IMG/VR virus record: IMGVR_UViG_3300042907_001527
Coordinates: 1 to 64,000 of that record
Source of the DNA: a virus
Length of the DNA: 64,000 nucleotides
Strand: one strand, 5' to 3'
The notes under the pieces were generated by a model, which saw only the letters and a list, made by a program, of their open reading frames with translations, made no database searches and was not told the origin of the DNA. Of the stretch, positions 8,861-18,497 are shown one piece after another. Both the position numbers and the translations under genes were made by a program. Position 1 is the stretch's first letter. Every line of letters starts with the position of its first letter.

Positions 8861-10945
8861 TTGTCCATTTAAAGTATCATTAGTTGGGCTAGTTTGAATA
8901 GTTATTTGATTATTTAAATCGTCAACTGTAATTACACCAATACCAGGTATTGTGTTTAATAAACTAGTAACGGTATCATAATAAAGATTATCACCTGGAA
9001 CAACATTTAAAGACGTTGTTGTAAAAAAAGTTTCGCTTGTTGTCAACCCTAATGGATTAACTGAAACGTTTATTGTAAATGTTGCTGAAACTAAACTACA
9101 ACTTGTATTACCAGAGGTTAAATCGTCAAATCCAACATTTAACATTTGTAATAACCCAAATTTAGTTTGTGCCTCAATAATAAAAGTTTCAGACCCCATG
9201 ACATATGTTTGATATGAAACATATGAAGCATCACAAGTAATTTCTGCGGTTCTTGATAACGAACATCCATTATCATCAATTACGGTTAAGTTATATGTTC
9301 CTCCTGTTAACCCTTGAACAGTAATTTGTTGCGGATTATTGGGCACATTATTAGACCAATCAAATATAAATGGTGGAGTTCCTGATGAAATAAATGCGGT
9401 TAAAGTACCTTCAGAACCTGTACCACAAGAAGTACTATATAAACTATAATCAAGTGGTATACTACTATTAACATAAACTTGAGTTGTTTGAGTACATCCT
9501 GTATTATCCGTAACAGTAATTGTATGTTGTCCTGAAGAAACATTATTAAATGTAATCGCAGATAAAGTACTATTATTTATATTAACTAAACCGTCTAATG
9601 AATAATCAAATGGAGTTGCCCCTCCTTGACTTTTAATAACCGAAATATAACCATTTGCATTATTACATGTGGTTCCTGTAGTATTTGTTGAGATTGTAAA
9701 TGTGTCAGTAGCATATAATGTAACTTCATCTAAATAATAACATCCTGAAGCATCTTGAACCGCAACACTATACGTTCCTGAATATAAATTAGAAAATAAT
9801 TGAGCTGTTTGGTTATTACTAACATTTAAGACGTTTCCATTTGGATATATTAACGTATAAATGTATGGGGAAGCTCCTCCATTAACTAAAACGGTGATTG
9901 ACCCTCCATTACTTGAACATGTTGAGCCTTGTGTATTAATGTTAACCGAGGTTATACCATTTGGTGGCGTTAATGTTGTCCCAGCAACCATAGTACATAA
10001 TGCCGCGTCTGTTACTTGGAAGGAATAATTTCCTGAGGATAATCCAGATATTGTAAATGATTTTGGATATTGAATTAATACCTCTCCTGTAGATGCAGAA
10101 TAATAATATGGTGCGGTTCCTCCTGTAATTTGAATCGTTATTGAACCATCGGAAGAAAAACAAGTTGGAGGTGTTGAGGTAAACGTACCTAATCCAATTG
10201 GTGGGACATTCACAATTGTCTCACTTTTTGTTGTAACACACCCATAATAATCTGTAACACTAACAGAATAAATTCCAGCGGTTAATCCGGTGACAGTTGA
10301 CCCTGTGTTACTTGTATTCCAAAGATATGTGTATGGTGGAGTACCTGTTACTCCTGTAACCATAATTTTACCCATACCAGTTCCTCCACACGATGAATTT
10401 GGAACTACATATAAACCATAATCTAAAGTATCCGAATCTTCAATAATAAAAGTTGGAGTTTGTCCTGTACACCCACCCAAGTCAACCGCCTTAATGTAGT
10501 AAGTTCCAGCGGTTAAACTTCCAAACACAACTGTTGATTGAGATGTTATTGCCGATTGTGAAAATACTCCATCTCCATGAAAAATATAAAATTCAGTTGA
10601 AGAATAATCTGATGTTGATGTTCCAGTTACAAATCCATTATTTTGAGAACATGTTGTTCCCATAACACCGAGAACACTTGCACATACTCCACTTGATACT
10701 GGTATGTTAATATAAAATTCATTATTGGTTGGTAGTGAACTATCAATAGCTCTTACCGAATATGTTGTGGCACTTAATCCTGTTTTTATCGCTGGCTCGG
10801 TAGTGACAATGTTTGGCGATAAAATAGGACTTAACCATTGTGCCGTGTATGGTGGCGTACCACCGCTAAAACTCAAACTGATAGACCCTGAGTTCGTATT
10901 TGAACAATCTCCAGTGACCGCTATATTATAATTAAAAGTTGACAT
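8810..10945 (-). CDS. SprB-repeat adhesin-like tail fibre protein
   Basis: 711 residues. At least six SprB-type repeats of about 80-90 residues are visible, each with a GSI(S/T) strand, GG(T/A)xPY, a (L/Y)xW or similar strand, xGLxxGxYxVxVxDxxGC and a strand. Examples are SGGTPPYTAQW near residue 28, TGTPPYTYLWN near 205 and SGTPPFIFDW near 520. These repeats are known from SprB, the gliding adhesin of Flavobacterium, and other Bacteroidota surface proteins. The C-terminal 150 residues differ and end in the hydrophobic EIIIKLIIVYDTICLT. The start ATG shares a base with the stop of the upstream gene (TAATG). The protein probably forms an elongated fibre, and the gene was probably acquired from or shared with the host lineage (inference). 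Confidence 0.8.
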   Translation of the reverse strand: MSTFNYNIAVTGDCSNTNSGSISLSFSGGTPPYTAQWLSPILSPNIVTTEPAIKTGLSATTYSVRAIDSSLPTNNEFYINIPVSSGVCASVLGVMGTTCSQNNGFVTGTSTSDYSSTEFYIFHGDGVFSQSAITSQSTVVFGSLTAGTYYIKAVDLGGCTGQTPTFIIEDSDTLDYGLYVVPNSSCGGTGMGKIMVTGVTGTPPYTYLWNTSNTGSTVTGLTAGIYSVSVTDYYGCVTTKSETIVNVPPIGLGTFTSTPPTCFSSDGSITIQITGGTAPYYYSASTGEVLIQYPKSFTISGLSSGNYSFQVTDAALCTMVAGTTLTPPNGITSVNINTQGSTCSSNGGSITVLVNGGASPYIYTLIYPNGNVLNVSNNQTAQLFSNLYSGTYSVAVQDASGCYYLDEVTLYATDTFTISTNTTGTTCNNANGYISVIKSQGGATPFDYSLDGLVNINNSTLSAITFNNVSSGQHTITVTDNTGCTQTTQVYVNSSIPLDYSLYSTSCGTGSEGTLTAFISSGTPPFIFDWSNNVPNNPQQITVQGLTGGTYNLTVIDDNGCSLSRTAEITCDASYVSYQTYVMGSETFIIEAQTKFGLLQMLNVGFDDLTSGNTSCSLVSATFTINVSVNPLGLTTSETFFTTTSLNVVPGDNLYYDTVTSLLNTIPGIGVITVDDLNNQITIQTSPTNDTLNGQEIIIKLIIVYDTICLT

Positions 10946-13929
10946 TAACTACTACACTTTATATTAATATTTATTCCGACGTTTAAAAATACGGTATCTT
11001 GCAAATTTTCAGAATTACACCCTAAATTAGTTATTGTTAAATTATTACCATTTAAATAATAAGTGTATCCATAATCATATAAAATTGGTAAATAATATAT
11101 TAAACTATTTCTCCATTGTAATTCGGTGGGGACATCAGTATATCCATATCCACTATAAAAAGTATTTTGAATTAAAATTTGATTATTAATTCTTAAATCA
11201 ATGTACCATTCTGTTTGAACCGAATTTTGATAACATTGATTAAGTGTTAATCCGCTTTCAGACAACATATTATTAATCCTATTTGAAAGAATACTATTAA
11301 AATTAGTTGCTGTTATATCCCCATTAAACCATGGATATATATTAAAATCAACATATTCAGAATTACAGGTATAATTAAAAATATCTGATATGATATAACA
11401 GGGGTCAACAGCCACTGGTATAAATTGGCATCCTCTTTGTCTCCTATAAACAAATTTTTGTTTGTGTAATACCGAATTTTCTAATCGAACACCAGTATTC
11501 CAAATAGTTGTTGCCGGAATCATCTGTTCTACCAACTTAGTCCAATATGGACCAATACCTGTTACATAGTCAATCAACTTTTGATATGTGTATTTGTTGT
11601 TAGGTAACCCAACGGTTTGTTCTGATTCAATGTATTTCCACCATATAGATTGCAGTGTTGGATAACCACCAGTTTTACCATCAGAAATGTATTGTCTATT
11701 TCTAGCGTTAATCATATTTTGCCAAAAAGTTTGAGAAAATTCAAAGAATGTTTTTTTCTTAGGTTTTGGGTCAATATAAGTCCAATCAACTCCTCCAGGA
11801 ACAGGATATCCAATAGTTAAACCTGATTCAGGTATGGGATAATCATATTTTCTTGATTGGTCCCAAACATCATAAACCAGTCCTTGTGCCGGATTTAAAA
11901 ACAAATCAATATTCTTAACATTTAACACTAATTTTTCATTATCTACAAAATAATATGCGTTATAATCTGCCTGAGTTGATGTTCTGATTTTATCATCATC
12001 AGATAACCAAGATTTATTGTTATCAACAATTTTTTGTAGTTTAAATCCTTCATTCATGTATGGAAAATCTCTAAATCGATTCAAATAAGTTTGTCCGTAT
12101 GTGAATGGTAGTAATTGTGTTTGTATGTTTAAATTTTGGCCAGTAAATACATTACCAGTTAATACCACATCATCAGGACTTCTATGTTCTGGAGTGGTCT
12201 CATACCATCCAGCGCCAATTTGAAAAAAATAAGTTTCGGTATTAAGTGGAGCATTGGGATAACCTTCAAAGTCAATTGGATAGTCACTTAAAGTTATATT
12301 AGTATCTTGGTACGAAGAATTTGTTGTAAATGCCGTAAATAATTGACCCTTAAAACTATATGTTTGCCCAGTTGCATATGTGGGAGTTTCTAAAACATAT
12401 GTTCCTCCCGATATTTGAGACCATTGATTATAGAATTGGTCAAGATTTATTTTTTGGTCCGCCAAATAAATGTGTTCATTATATTCAATTAATGAATCTG
12501 GAGCACCAATTAATCTTAATAAAAATTCGATTGACCTTCGAGTTCCTTTTGATTTAAAAAGATAAGACGCGTTAAGAATTAAATTTTTATAATAAGTGTA
12601 ATTTAATTCTGTTGGTGTTAAAGCTCTTGCGTACCCAGGATATGTTGGTGTTGACGTATTTCCAAAAACAGAACTTAAAAAATCTTCATTTGTGATTGGT
12701 GAAAAATTTGATGACCACCCTAAAGTTCTTGATAAATTAACTAATAACTCCGAAGGTATATCATTTGATGTATTATAGTTAACGGAATTCATGTAAGCCA
12801 ACCCTTCAATAAATTGTTTTATTTGGTCAAAACTTCTACCGTATATTTGAAATATTTTTTCAACTTTTCTACCTAAAGTATCAAATTCTTTTAATGAGTC
12901 TGAAACCAAAAATCTTGAAATTAGATTAGTTTTAAATGAATCTAAATTAATTGCAATTTCTTGAATTTTTGCCAAATAAGAATCAAATAGAAATGAACGA
13001 ATGTCCAAGTTCCAATACCCATCTTTTGGCCAAGTAACTTGTTGATAATCCGTATATGTTTGTCCATACTCGTTTTGTTGTGGTACTTGAAATACTGCGG
13101 TATATTCAGGTCGTACTAACCTATTAACTAAAAACTTTTCAACCTCATCAAAATTTTCTTGGAATATTTTATCAACAATATAATCATTAGGTCTAATTTG
13201 AAATTCTGTTTGCAATGTTGTTGCAGTTGTCCCAAATGGTGACCCTGAAACATAAAATGTTAGTGTTCCTGAAGTTAATGTTGTTGATGGTGTAAACGCT
13301 AAAATTTTATAGATGTTATCGTCAATACTAACACAGTAATCCAAATAAGTTTTATTAAGATTTCTGTAAATAGAAACCTCTAATTCTCTCATCATCAAAT
13401 TATTTGATGCGTTAATAGAATAATCAACATCAAATGGATTACGTAATCTATCAACATTTACTTTAAAGTAAGTTTCGTCACTTTGAATATCATAAGCAAT
13501 ATCATACGCAGTGTCACCAGTTATAAAATCACCATTAGTGTATTGAACATCTAAAGACGCCGGAAAATAATTAATAATTTTTGTTATTGAAACTCTAAAC
13601 CTTTCAGATAAAGAACCGTACATTGAAAAATTAAGAACCTGACTTATATCATAGTTAGGGTATACTCTAAATTGAGTTGCAAGAATTTGTCTACTTTGTT
13701 CGAGACTTTCGATATTCATCATATCCAAAGTCATTGACTCTGAAAACGCCCCGACATTAAATGTTCTATTAACTTTTTCTGTTACTCCGGTGGTAAACTC
13801 AAAGTTACCTTGCGTAAGACCTCCTCCTTCAACAGTTTGTAGTCCTACAATGTTGTCAGAGAAAGTACCCGCCCCGTTACCTGGCCTTGGTGGATAAAAG
13901 TATTTAGTATTTGTTGTATTTACGGCCAT
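10945..13929 (-). CDS. Large baseplate/tail structural protein
   Basis: 994 residues. Beta-rich N-terminal region, then a helical segment near residues 350-500 (DSLKEFDTLGRKVEKIFQIY, then FKSKGTRRSIEFLLRLIGAP). The second motif is of a type that recurs in baseplate proteins of large phages, in a region resembling tail protein I modules; this is a pattern recollection, not a search result. The C-terminal part is rich in Tyr and Asn. It is the last of five genes whose stops and starts overlap, and its own stop forms TAATG with the SprB-repeat gene, so it may connect fibres to the baseplate. Confidence 0.65.
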   Translation of the reverse strand: MAVNTTNTKYFYPPRPGNGAGTFSDNIVGLQTVEGGGLTQGNFEFTTGVTEKVNRTFNVGAFSESMTLDMMNIESLEQSRQILATQFRVYPNYDISQVLNFSMYGSLSERFRVSITKIINYFPASLDVQYTNGDFITGDTAYDIAYDIQSDETYFKVNVDRLRNPFDVDYSINASNNLMMRELEVSIYRNLNKTYLDYCVSIDDNIYKILAFTPSTTLTSGTLTFYVSGSPFGTTATTLQTEFQIRPNDYIVDKIFQENFDEVEKFLVNRLVRPEYTAVFQVPQQNEYGQTYTDYQQVTWPKDGYWNLDIRSFLFDSYLAKIQEIAINLDSFKTNLISRFLVSDSLKEFDTLGRKVEKIFQIYGRSFDQIKQFIEGLAYMNSVNYNTSNDIPSELLVNLSRTLGWSSNFSPITNEDFLSSVFGNTSTPTYPGYARALTPTELNYTYYKNLILNASYLFKSKGTRRSIEFLLRLIGAPDSLIEYNEHIYLADQKINLDQFYNQWSQISGGTYVLETPTYATGQTYSFKGQLFTAFTTNSSYQDTNITLSDYPIDFEGYPNAPLNTETYFFQIGAGWYETTPEHRSPDDVVLTGNVFTGQNLNIQTQLLPFTYGQTYLNRFRDFPYMNEGFKLQKIVDNNKSWLSDDDKIRTSTQADYNAYYFVDNEKLVLNVKNIDLFLNPAQGLVYDVWDQSRKYDYPIPESGLTIGYPVPGGVDWTYIDPKPKKKTFFEFSQTFWQNMINARNRQYISDGKTGGYPTLQSIWWKYIESEQTVGLPNNKYTYQKLIDYVTGIGPYWTKLVEQMIPATTIWNTGVRLENSVLHKQKFVYRRQRGCQFIPVAVDPCYIISDIFNYTCNSEYVDFNIYPWFNGDITATNFNSILSNRINNMLSESGLTLNQCYQNSVQTEWYIDLRINNQILIQNTFYSGYGYTDVPTELQWRNSLIYYLPILYDYGYTYYLNGNNLTITNLGCNSENLQDTVFLNVGININIKCSS

Positions 13930-14837
13930 TAACTAGTTATGTTTGTAAAGTTTTTACTGAAATCAATATTATTACCTCTACTTTGTCTAACTTCATATAA
14001 TAATGCATTAAATTGGTCTCTAATTTCATATAAGTTGTATTGTCTATATATGTTATTTTGAGAGTCGTAGATTGTATAAACACCATCATCAATTGATTTG
14101 GTTTGATTACCAAAAAGAGCAATTGCAAGAGATGATATGTCATATTCAACCATTTCTATCTCCAAAGTTATTGGATTAAAATATGTATTTGAAATTATAA
14201 TATTTTGGTTTGGTTGTCCAATAAATGGAGTTGAGTTTGGATTATTAGTTGGAGACGATGATGGTGACAGAGTTAGAAAAATTAAATTGGTATTTCCATC
14301 AACATATCGATATCTTATAGTTTTTGCGGTAGTGTTGGTTTGATTTGTAACAACTGGCTCACAAAAGAATGATGAGGTAATAACTCTAAAAAAATTAGGT
14401 ATTTTTGAACCATTAGTATTTAAATATTCTACTCTAAAACCAACCAATCCTTGTGAAACAAATTTATTTTGATATTGGGCTGGCACATTACTAACGTCAA
14501 CAACAATTCCTTTTACATTTGGTAAAGCGTTTAATACACCACAATCGGTAATCTTTGTTCTAATTTCTTTTGGTCTTAAATATAACGTGTAAATTCCAAG
14601 AGCATTGAACTGCTCAGCGGGTAAAGTTAAATTATATAATCCCCCTAAAACTTCAACACCAGCATTTCCGCCAGTCTGAGTATTATTGAAATAAGGTTTA
14701 AGGATTGTCTGCGCATCAAGTTGTGTTAGAATAAAATTATCCGTAACGTCTCTAGATGGGGTATAATTTAATAAAATTTGGACATCCTCGGGACTTACAT
14801 CACTTGGTCGTATTGTTCCGTAGCTTCCTATACTCAC
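13929..14837 (-). CDS. Structural protein, baseplate region
   Basis: 302 residues, no family recognised. It starts with GTG (SIGSYGTIRPSDVSPEDV). The composition is beta-strand-like, with a C-terminal helical part (YEIRDQFNALLYEVRQSRG). A TATTTAT box lies 38 bases upstream (14875-14881), in the only substantial spacer of this run, so a new transcript may start here. The stop overlaps the following ATG as TAATG. Confidence 0.6.
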   Translation of the reverse strand: MSIGSYGTIRPSDVSPEDVQILLNYTPSRDVTDNFILTQLDAQTILKPYFNNTQTGGNAGVEVLGGLYNLTLPAEQFNALGIYTLYLRPKEIRTKITDCGVLNALPNVKGIVVDVSNVPAQYQNKFVSQGLVGFRVEYLNTNGSKIPNFFRVITSSFFCEPVVTNQTNTTAKTIRYRYVDGNTNLIFLTLSPSSSPTNNPNSTPFIGQPNQNIIISNTYFNPITLEIEMVEYDISSLAIALFGNQTKSIDDGVYTIYDSQNNIYRQYNLYEIRDQFNALLYEVRQSRGNNIDFSKNFTNITS

Positions 14838-14885
14838 TTGTTTTCTTTTTTAATTAGTTTATTTTTCTTATTTAATAAATACCTA

Positions 14886-15995
14886 TTAATTATTTTTAAC
14901 CACCGAAAAAAATCCGTATCCATAATTAATCATATCCCCTAAATTGTCAACTTCTCCGAGTCTTTGAATTTTTTCATACGCAGAGTTTTTCCCTCTTTCA
15001 ACAAAAACATTTGTTTGTATTTGTGGTTGGTCAATAACCTTAAGTAAAACCTCTTCTTTAGTTATTGGTTTGTTTGTTAAATTATTATTAGTAAATCCTG
15101 AAGATTGTTGAAAAAATATTGTAGTACCATCTATGTAATCATAATAATCGACTGAATTAATTGTGTATGCCGTGAATGTTGTTGCCGTGTTGGTTATTGC
15201 TCCCCATATTTGCCCATTTTTAATTACAGGAACCCCCACTTGAAATTTTAACGGCCCATACATTGATAACTCATTAAGTTTAGATTTTGTTAATCCTGAA
15301 ACTGTAAATGGAACTGTTGTAAAGTTATTTGATGTTTGAGCCGATACTTCACTAACCGCGTCGCCCGAAAATATGTAATCATAACTGATTGGTGTTTCAA
15401 ACCAATTACCGCCAGCAGGAATAAAAAACGCCATACCATTTGGATTATTAATAACAACATCTGAATATGGTGTTGTTATTGTTTTGGAAACTTTAGTAAT
15501 ACCCCAAGGATTTGTTTGCTCCAATGTAATGGTGTATTGGGCATTTGCAACAGGATAAGTATGATTTATATAGTTTGGTGTATAAGTTGCGATTGTTTGT
15601 GATGGTGTTCCATCACCCCAATTAATTTTATATGACGATAATTCAAGAAATTTTTGAAACTCGCTTGATGTATTATAAACGTTATAAACATATGGATTAG
15701 AGGTTGTAGATGAAAATATAAAATTAGCTACAATATCTTTTTGTAATATCGCACCATCAAATGGGCTAAAGTATCCAACATCAATTGCTGTTTGTTTAAA
15801 TAAAATTGGAATTGTTAATCCAGTTAATAATGAACTTCCTTCATTACCTCCAGTTAAAACTTGAGTCATTCCCGAATAAATCCCAATCGTTTCACCAGAA
15901 TAATTTGGTCCAACATTGTTACCTTGTAAATTAACAGTAAAAAGGTCTCCCTTAATTGTCTCAGGGGATATAATAATATTATAAAAATCTTCCAT
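14886..15995 (-). CDS. Structural protein with PKD-like domain
   Basis: 369 residues. Around residues 120-175 there is a PKD-type beta-sandwich signature: YKINWGDGTPS, then YTPNYINHTYPVANAQYTI and a final TxxPWGxTKVSKTI strand. PKD domains are common in Bacteroidota surface proteins and in fibre or baseplate decorations. The rest is beta-rich with no named family. The ATG overlaps the upstream stop (TAATG). It probably mediates protein-protein or carbohydrate contacts at the baseplate periphery (inference). Confidence 0.65.
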   Translation of the reverse strand: MEDFYNIIISPETIKGDLFTVNLQGNNVGPNYSGETIGIYSGMTQVLTGGNEGSSLLTGLTIPILFKQTAIDVGYFSPFDGAILQKDIVANFIFSSTTSNPYVYNVYNTSSEFQKFLELSSYKINWGDGTPSQTIATYTPNYINHTYPVANAQYTITLEQTNPWGITKVSKTITTPYSDVVINNPNGMAFFIPAGGNWFETPISYDYIFSGDAVSEVSAQTSNNFTTVPFTVSGLTKSKLNELSMYGPLKFQVGVPVIKNGQIWGAITNTATTFTAYTINSVDYYDYIDGTTIFFQQSSGFTNNNLTNKPITKEEVLLKVIDQPQIQTNVFVERGKNSAYEKIQRLGEVDNLGDMINYGYGFFSVVKNN

Positions 15996-16816
15996 TATGG
16001 GTTAACATATTCATACCATTTTATGGGTTCTAATGTACCTGCCCTTTCATTATCATTAATATATATTGTTTGAGATGTGTTTATATTGAATATTTGGTAA
16101 TTATGTTTTTCGTAATTTAATTCAACCCGATAGTAAAAATATTGTGAACCATCAAAAATATATTTATCACCTGAGATTGATGATTGCGGCATATTTAACA
16201 TTTTTGTAAAGGAACCATTTTTTGCGTCATAAAACTTTGCCGTCATGTAAAATGTACTTATGTCTAAAAATTTTCGTTTTTTTAACCAATAAATAAAAAA
16301 ACCTTCTTTATCTCCAATATAATCTAAAATAAAATATGGTTTTTTAATTGTTACCGGAGTTACTTGCATAATTGCATCCATCTTTAACCCTTGTTGTGTG
16401 GGTATAATAATTGTAATATAATTCGTCTGTCTTTTTTCATCAATATTATCATATAAATCCAATTTAAAAAATGAATTTGTAAAGTTGTTAGTATAATAAT
16501 ATATTTCTTGTGTTGTAAATCCTTCCATCTGATAGTTAGATTTCCAATTTGTTTCATCATTTAATGAACCACCTGAATAAAAATTAAATTCATATTTAAT
16601 TTCTGTTGGGGCACCAGTTGCTCCTGTTAAAGGTGCATGCGCAAATCGAGTAACTTCAAAGTCTCTACCTTCACCAATCACTTTAGTTATCATTTCACCC
16701 TCATACTCATCAATACTTTGGTCTAAGCCCAAATAATCCCAAGTAAACTGAATTGGAATTGTGAGTTGTCTATCAACAAACCCCTCTTTATTAATTACTA
16801 TTTTATTCACACTCAT
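15995..16816 (-). CDS. Structural protein, unknown
   Basis: 273 residues, rich in Tyr, Asn and Ile, with alternating beta-strand pattern (KPYFILDYIGDKEGFFIYWL). No family recognised. Its start lies 14 bases inside the previous gene and its stop shares bases with the next start, so it is translated as part of the 10945-23589 structural run. Confidence 0.6.
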   Translation of the reverse strand: MSVNKIVINKEGFVDRQLTIPIQFTWDYLGLDQSIDEYEGEMITKVIGEGRDFEVTRFAHAPLTGATGAPTEIKYEFNFYSGGSLNDETNWKSNYQMEGFTTQEIYYYTNNFTNSFFKLDLYDNIDEKRQTNYITIIIPTQQGLKMDAIMQVTPVTIKKPYFILDYIGDKEGFFIYWLKKRKFLDISTFYMTAKFYDAKNGSFTKMLNMPQSSISGDKYIFDGSQYFYYRVELNYEKHNYQIFNINTSQTIYINDNERAGTLEPIKWYEYVNP

Positions 16817-18497
16817 CGAATAATGGTTTTATTGGAAATTGAATTCCAAGTAAATTATCGTTATAGTTGATACCATCAGGTATTAATCTAAATACAACAT
16901 TTTTATATGGATATTGGGAACTATTTATAAATGGATAATCAACACCTCTATTTTCATTGTCTATAAATCCATAAGTGTATAAGTCTCTCCATCTGAATTC
17001 TTGGTCTGAGGAAGAATAAAAGGAATAAAAAGGTACGTTTGCAACAGATTTAATGTCTCCAGTTTCAATATAATCAGAAAAAACCCTAATTTCCATTGAT
17101 GTGTGTGGCTTATAATAATAACCTTGGGTATTAGTTGAATAAGTACTAGATGTTTGAAAAACGTTTTGATTGTAATTTATTTTTTGATAATAATTTGAAA
17201 TAACTCTTTCAATTTGTTCATAATCATTCCATTCACAAAAATCTCCATCAACTGAATCCCCTCTGTTTAAATCTTCATTATAATAAAATGTTTTGGTGAC
17301 TCCACTTGTTAAGGTATAATTTGATGTAGGTATGCTTGTATTTGAATTTGTGTTTAATAAATCCCACCAAGAACTTATTGGGGTTGACAAATTAAATTCC
17401 CACCCTTGTTTTAACCCTACACCATTATTTGGTTGATTAAAATAACCTGTATATCCCTTATTAATAATAGTTAAAAACAATTCGCTAACAGGTCTTTTTT
17501 GATTATCTAAAACACCATTTAAATCTAAATCATAATTAACAGTAATATTATATGAATTACTACTTGTTTTTTGTGAGATTCTTGATATTTGATTTGGAGT
17601 AATAGAACTATATTCAAATTGTTTATCTTCGTTAAAAATGTTTCTTTCAAAAGCATTTTTAACTACAATACAATCTTCGACATTTGTTAAAATCTTATGT
17701 TCTCTAACATAATACTTTGACTTAGTTTCTAATAAATTATTCGGATTAATAACTCTTTTAAATGTACCAGTAACCCCATTCGCAAATGTTGTACCAGTAT
17801 AACCAAGATTAAAAAGATTAAAAATAAAAATATCGCTATCAACTAAATTATTACCTAAGGAGTATACTTCAAACAAATTTGTGTCATTGTAAGAAAAAGA
17901 TAATTCAACATATTCTCCAACAGTTAATGCATGTGGTGATATACATTGAAATCCAATAATATTACTCCCGTTTTTAGTTGTATTATTAATAAAAAATGGA
18001 ATTCCTTCAGATGCTATCCAATCATAACCACTATTATTTAATGTGTATGACATTTGTTTTGAGTAGTTATTATTATATGCGTAACTAACATAATAAGTCC
18101 AATTATAGGTGTAAGCACTTTTTGCCTCATAATTAATGTGTTGGTCAGTTATGTTAGGTCTATAAAAATCAAATTCATAATACTGCGGATATCCTTTCCA
18201 TACAGTACTAACATAAGATTGTATTGGCTCAACATAATATAGAGTGTCTCTAAATGGAACATATTCAGTAGTTCCGGTATATGTGTTATTATATAAATAA
18301 GTTACTTTAAACGTAGGCCTAAACACACTACCACGTTGTCTTTCATCGTCAAAAACTTGAGCTAAGTTAATACTTTGACTTCGGTCATATTCAACCATTT
18401 GTTGACTTTGTTCTTCTAAAGTAAGATTAATTTCTTGGTCAACCGACGGAGCCGCCGCATACGTTAAACTACTTGGTATGATTGTATGTTTATTCAC
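16803..18497 (-). CDS. Structural protein, unknown
   Basis: 564 residues, GTG start at 18497 overlapping the stop of the 1699-residue gene by 8 bases. Tyr/Asn/Thr-rich, beta-strand-like, with repeated short aromatic motifs. No family recognised. Its place between the giant baseplate protein and the PKD gene argues for a baseplate or fibre-attachment role. Confidence 0.6.
   Translation of the reverse strand: MNKHTIIPSSLTYAAAPSVDQEINLTLEEQSQQMVEYDRSQSINLAQVFDDERQRGSVFRPTFKVTYLYNNTYTGTTEYVPFRDTLYYVEPIQSYVSTVWKGYPQYYEFDFYRPNITDQHINYEAKSAYTYNWTYYVSYAYNNNYSKQMSYTLNNSGYDWIASEGIPFFINNTTKNGSNIIGFQCISPHALTVGEYVELSFSYNDTNLFEVYSLGNNLVDSDIFIFNLFNLGYTGTTFANGVTGTFKRVINPNNLLETKSKYYVREHKILTNVEDCIVVKNAFERNIFNEDKQFEYSSITPNQISRISQKTSSNSYNITVNYDLDLNGVLDNQKRPVSELFLTIINKGYTGYFNQPNNGVGLKQGWEFNLSTPISSWWDLLNTNSNTSIPTSNYTLTSGVTKTFYYNEDLNRGDSVDGDFCEWNDYEQIERVISNYYQKINYNQNVFQTSSTYSTNTQGYYYKPHTSMEIRVFSDYIETGDIKSVANVPFYSFYSSSDQEFRWRDLYTYGFIDNENRGVDYPFINSSQYPYKNVVFRLIPDGINYNDNLLGIQFPIKPLFDECE

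Noticed and set aside
1-10945. Diversity-generating retroelement
   Set aside because: No reverse transcriptase, template repeat pair or adenine-biased variable copy was seen; fibre variation here looks recombination-based.
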